In this document: piece after piece, positions 63,898 through 64,000 of the stretch | Layout: each line of letters starts with the position of its first letter | How positions within the stretch are numbered: the first letter of the stretch is position 1 | Source of the DNA: Alkalitalea saponilacus | Lineage (GTDB): Bacteria > Bacteroidota > Bacteroidia > Bacteroidales > Marinilabiliaceae | Assembly: GCF_900168165.1 (NCBI RefSeq) | Contig: NZ_FUYV01000019.1 | Location: 1 to 64,000, forward strand | DNA: 64,000 nt | Reading direction: 5' to 3' | Position numbers and translations under genes: made by a program | Notes under the pieces: model-generated | Told to the model about the DNA's origin: nothing | Databases searched by the model: none | Seen by the model: only the letters and a program-made list of their open reading frames with translations

Positions 63898-64000
63898 ATG
63901 GTAAGATTTTTAAGACTTCATTTCACCGTTTTCTTTTTGCTGACAGCATCCATATTGCTTTCGCAAAACCCCCATGGATATTATAACAACGCAATCGGCA
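63898..64000 (+). CDS. Endonuclease I-like extracellular nuclease, start only
   Basis: Only 34 codons are in the window. The ATG at 63898 opens a signal peptide (MVRFLRLHFTVFFLLTASILLSQ) followed by NPHGYYNNAIG, which matches the N-terminus of mature Bsn/endonuclease I family nucleases (consensus PxGYYxxAxG). The gene continues past the right edge. It follows the lipoprotein gene after a terminator. The catalytic residues are outside the window, so the family call is from the N-terminus and the context. Confidence 0.7.
   Translation, partial: MVRFLRLHFTVFFLLTASILLSQNPHGYYNNAIG

Overview
The window looks like chromosomal DNA of a free-living member of the Bacteroidota. The evidence is TonB-dependent receptors with N-terminal carboxypeptidase-like domains, many SPII lipoproteins, a reg-prop/Y_Y_Y sensor kinase, a meso-diaminopimelate dehydrogenase, a remnant type IX secretion sorting domain, and -7 elements of the TAnnTTTG type in front of many genes. 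A mevalonate route together with a diaminopimelate dehydrogenase and a xylose operon would fit Marinilabiliales-like or Flavobacteriia-related lineages; this placement is inference. The DNA is moderately AT-rich and all 20 tRNA-style codons appear to be read normally.

Layout. 0-4.5 kb: a large multi-module secreted protein broken by two in-frame stops and with a cut-short C-terminal sorting domain. 4.7-8.1 kb: patatin, a DUF2461-type protein, an outer-membrane barrel and a lipoprotein. 8.3-18.0 kb: a TonB-receptor-like outer-membrane protein, a membrane LytTR regulator, and a minus-strand heme operon hemA-hemC-hemD-hemB-hemL-hemE. 18.3-19.7 kb: an IS200-like/RAYT-like transposase embedded in a family of short hairpins, beside an internally deleted copy. 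19.9-31.3 kb: small lipoprotein, AsmA-like protein, ddh, a sensor kinase, a membrane AraC regulator, a barrel lipoprotein and a HemG-like flavodoxin. 31.5-31.9 kb: tRNA-Arg(UCU) and tRNA-Ser(UGA). 32.0-34.8 kb: hemN and a HemY-type protoporphyrinogen oxidase. 35.3-40.7 kb: mevalonate cluster (fni, HMG-CoA reductase, GYDIA-type GHMP kinase, mvaD, mevalonate kinase). 40.9-46.9 kb: a probable glutathione operon (GshF-like ATP-grasp, glutamate-cysteine ligase) running into a heterodimeric ABC exporter. 47.0-54.2 kb: arabinofuranosidase and a xylose operon (GntR regulator, xylB, xylA, xylE). 54.5-56.9 kb: DEAD-box helicase and a TRIC-type channel. 56.9-64.0 kb: secreted EEP-type nuclease, TonB receptor, OB-fold-type lipoprotein and the start of an endonuclease I gene, which together look like an extracellular nucleic-acid scavenging locus.

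How the parts fit. The two heme blocks cover every step from glutamyl-tRNA to protoporphyrin except ferrochelatase (and glutamyl-tRNA synthetase). The mevalonate cluster lacks only HMG-CoA synthase (and the thiolase). The xylose block pairs pentose release (GH51) with uptake and phosphorylation. The most unusual structures are the 18.3-19.7 kb hairpin-repeat/transposase block with its MITE-like derivative, the family of 7-bp repeat arrays at five intergenic sites (one running into the 3' end of hemD), the nucleic-acid scavenging locus, and the broken giant gene at the left end. No CRISPR array, rRNA or prophage was seen.
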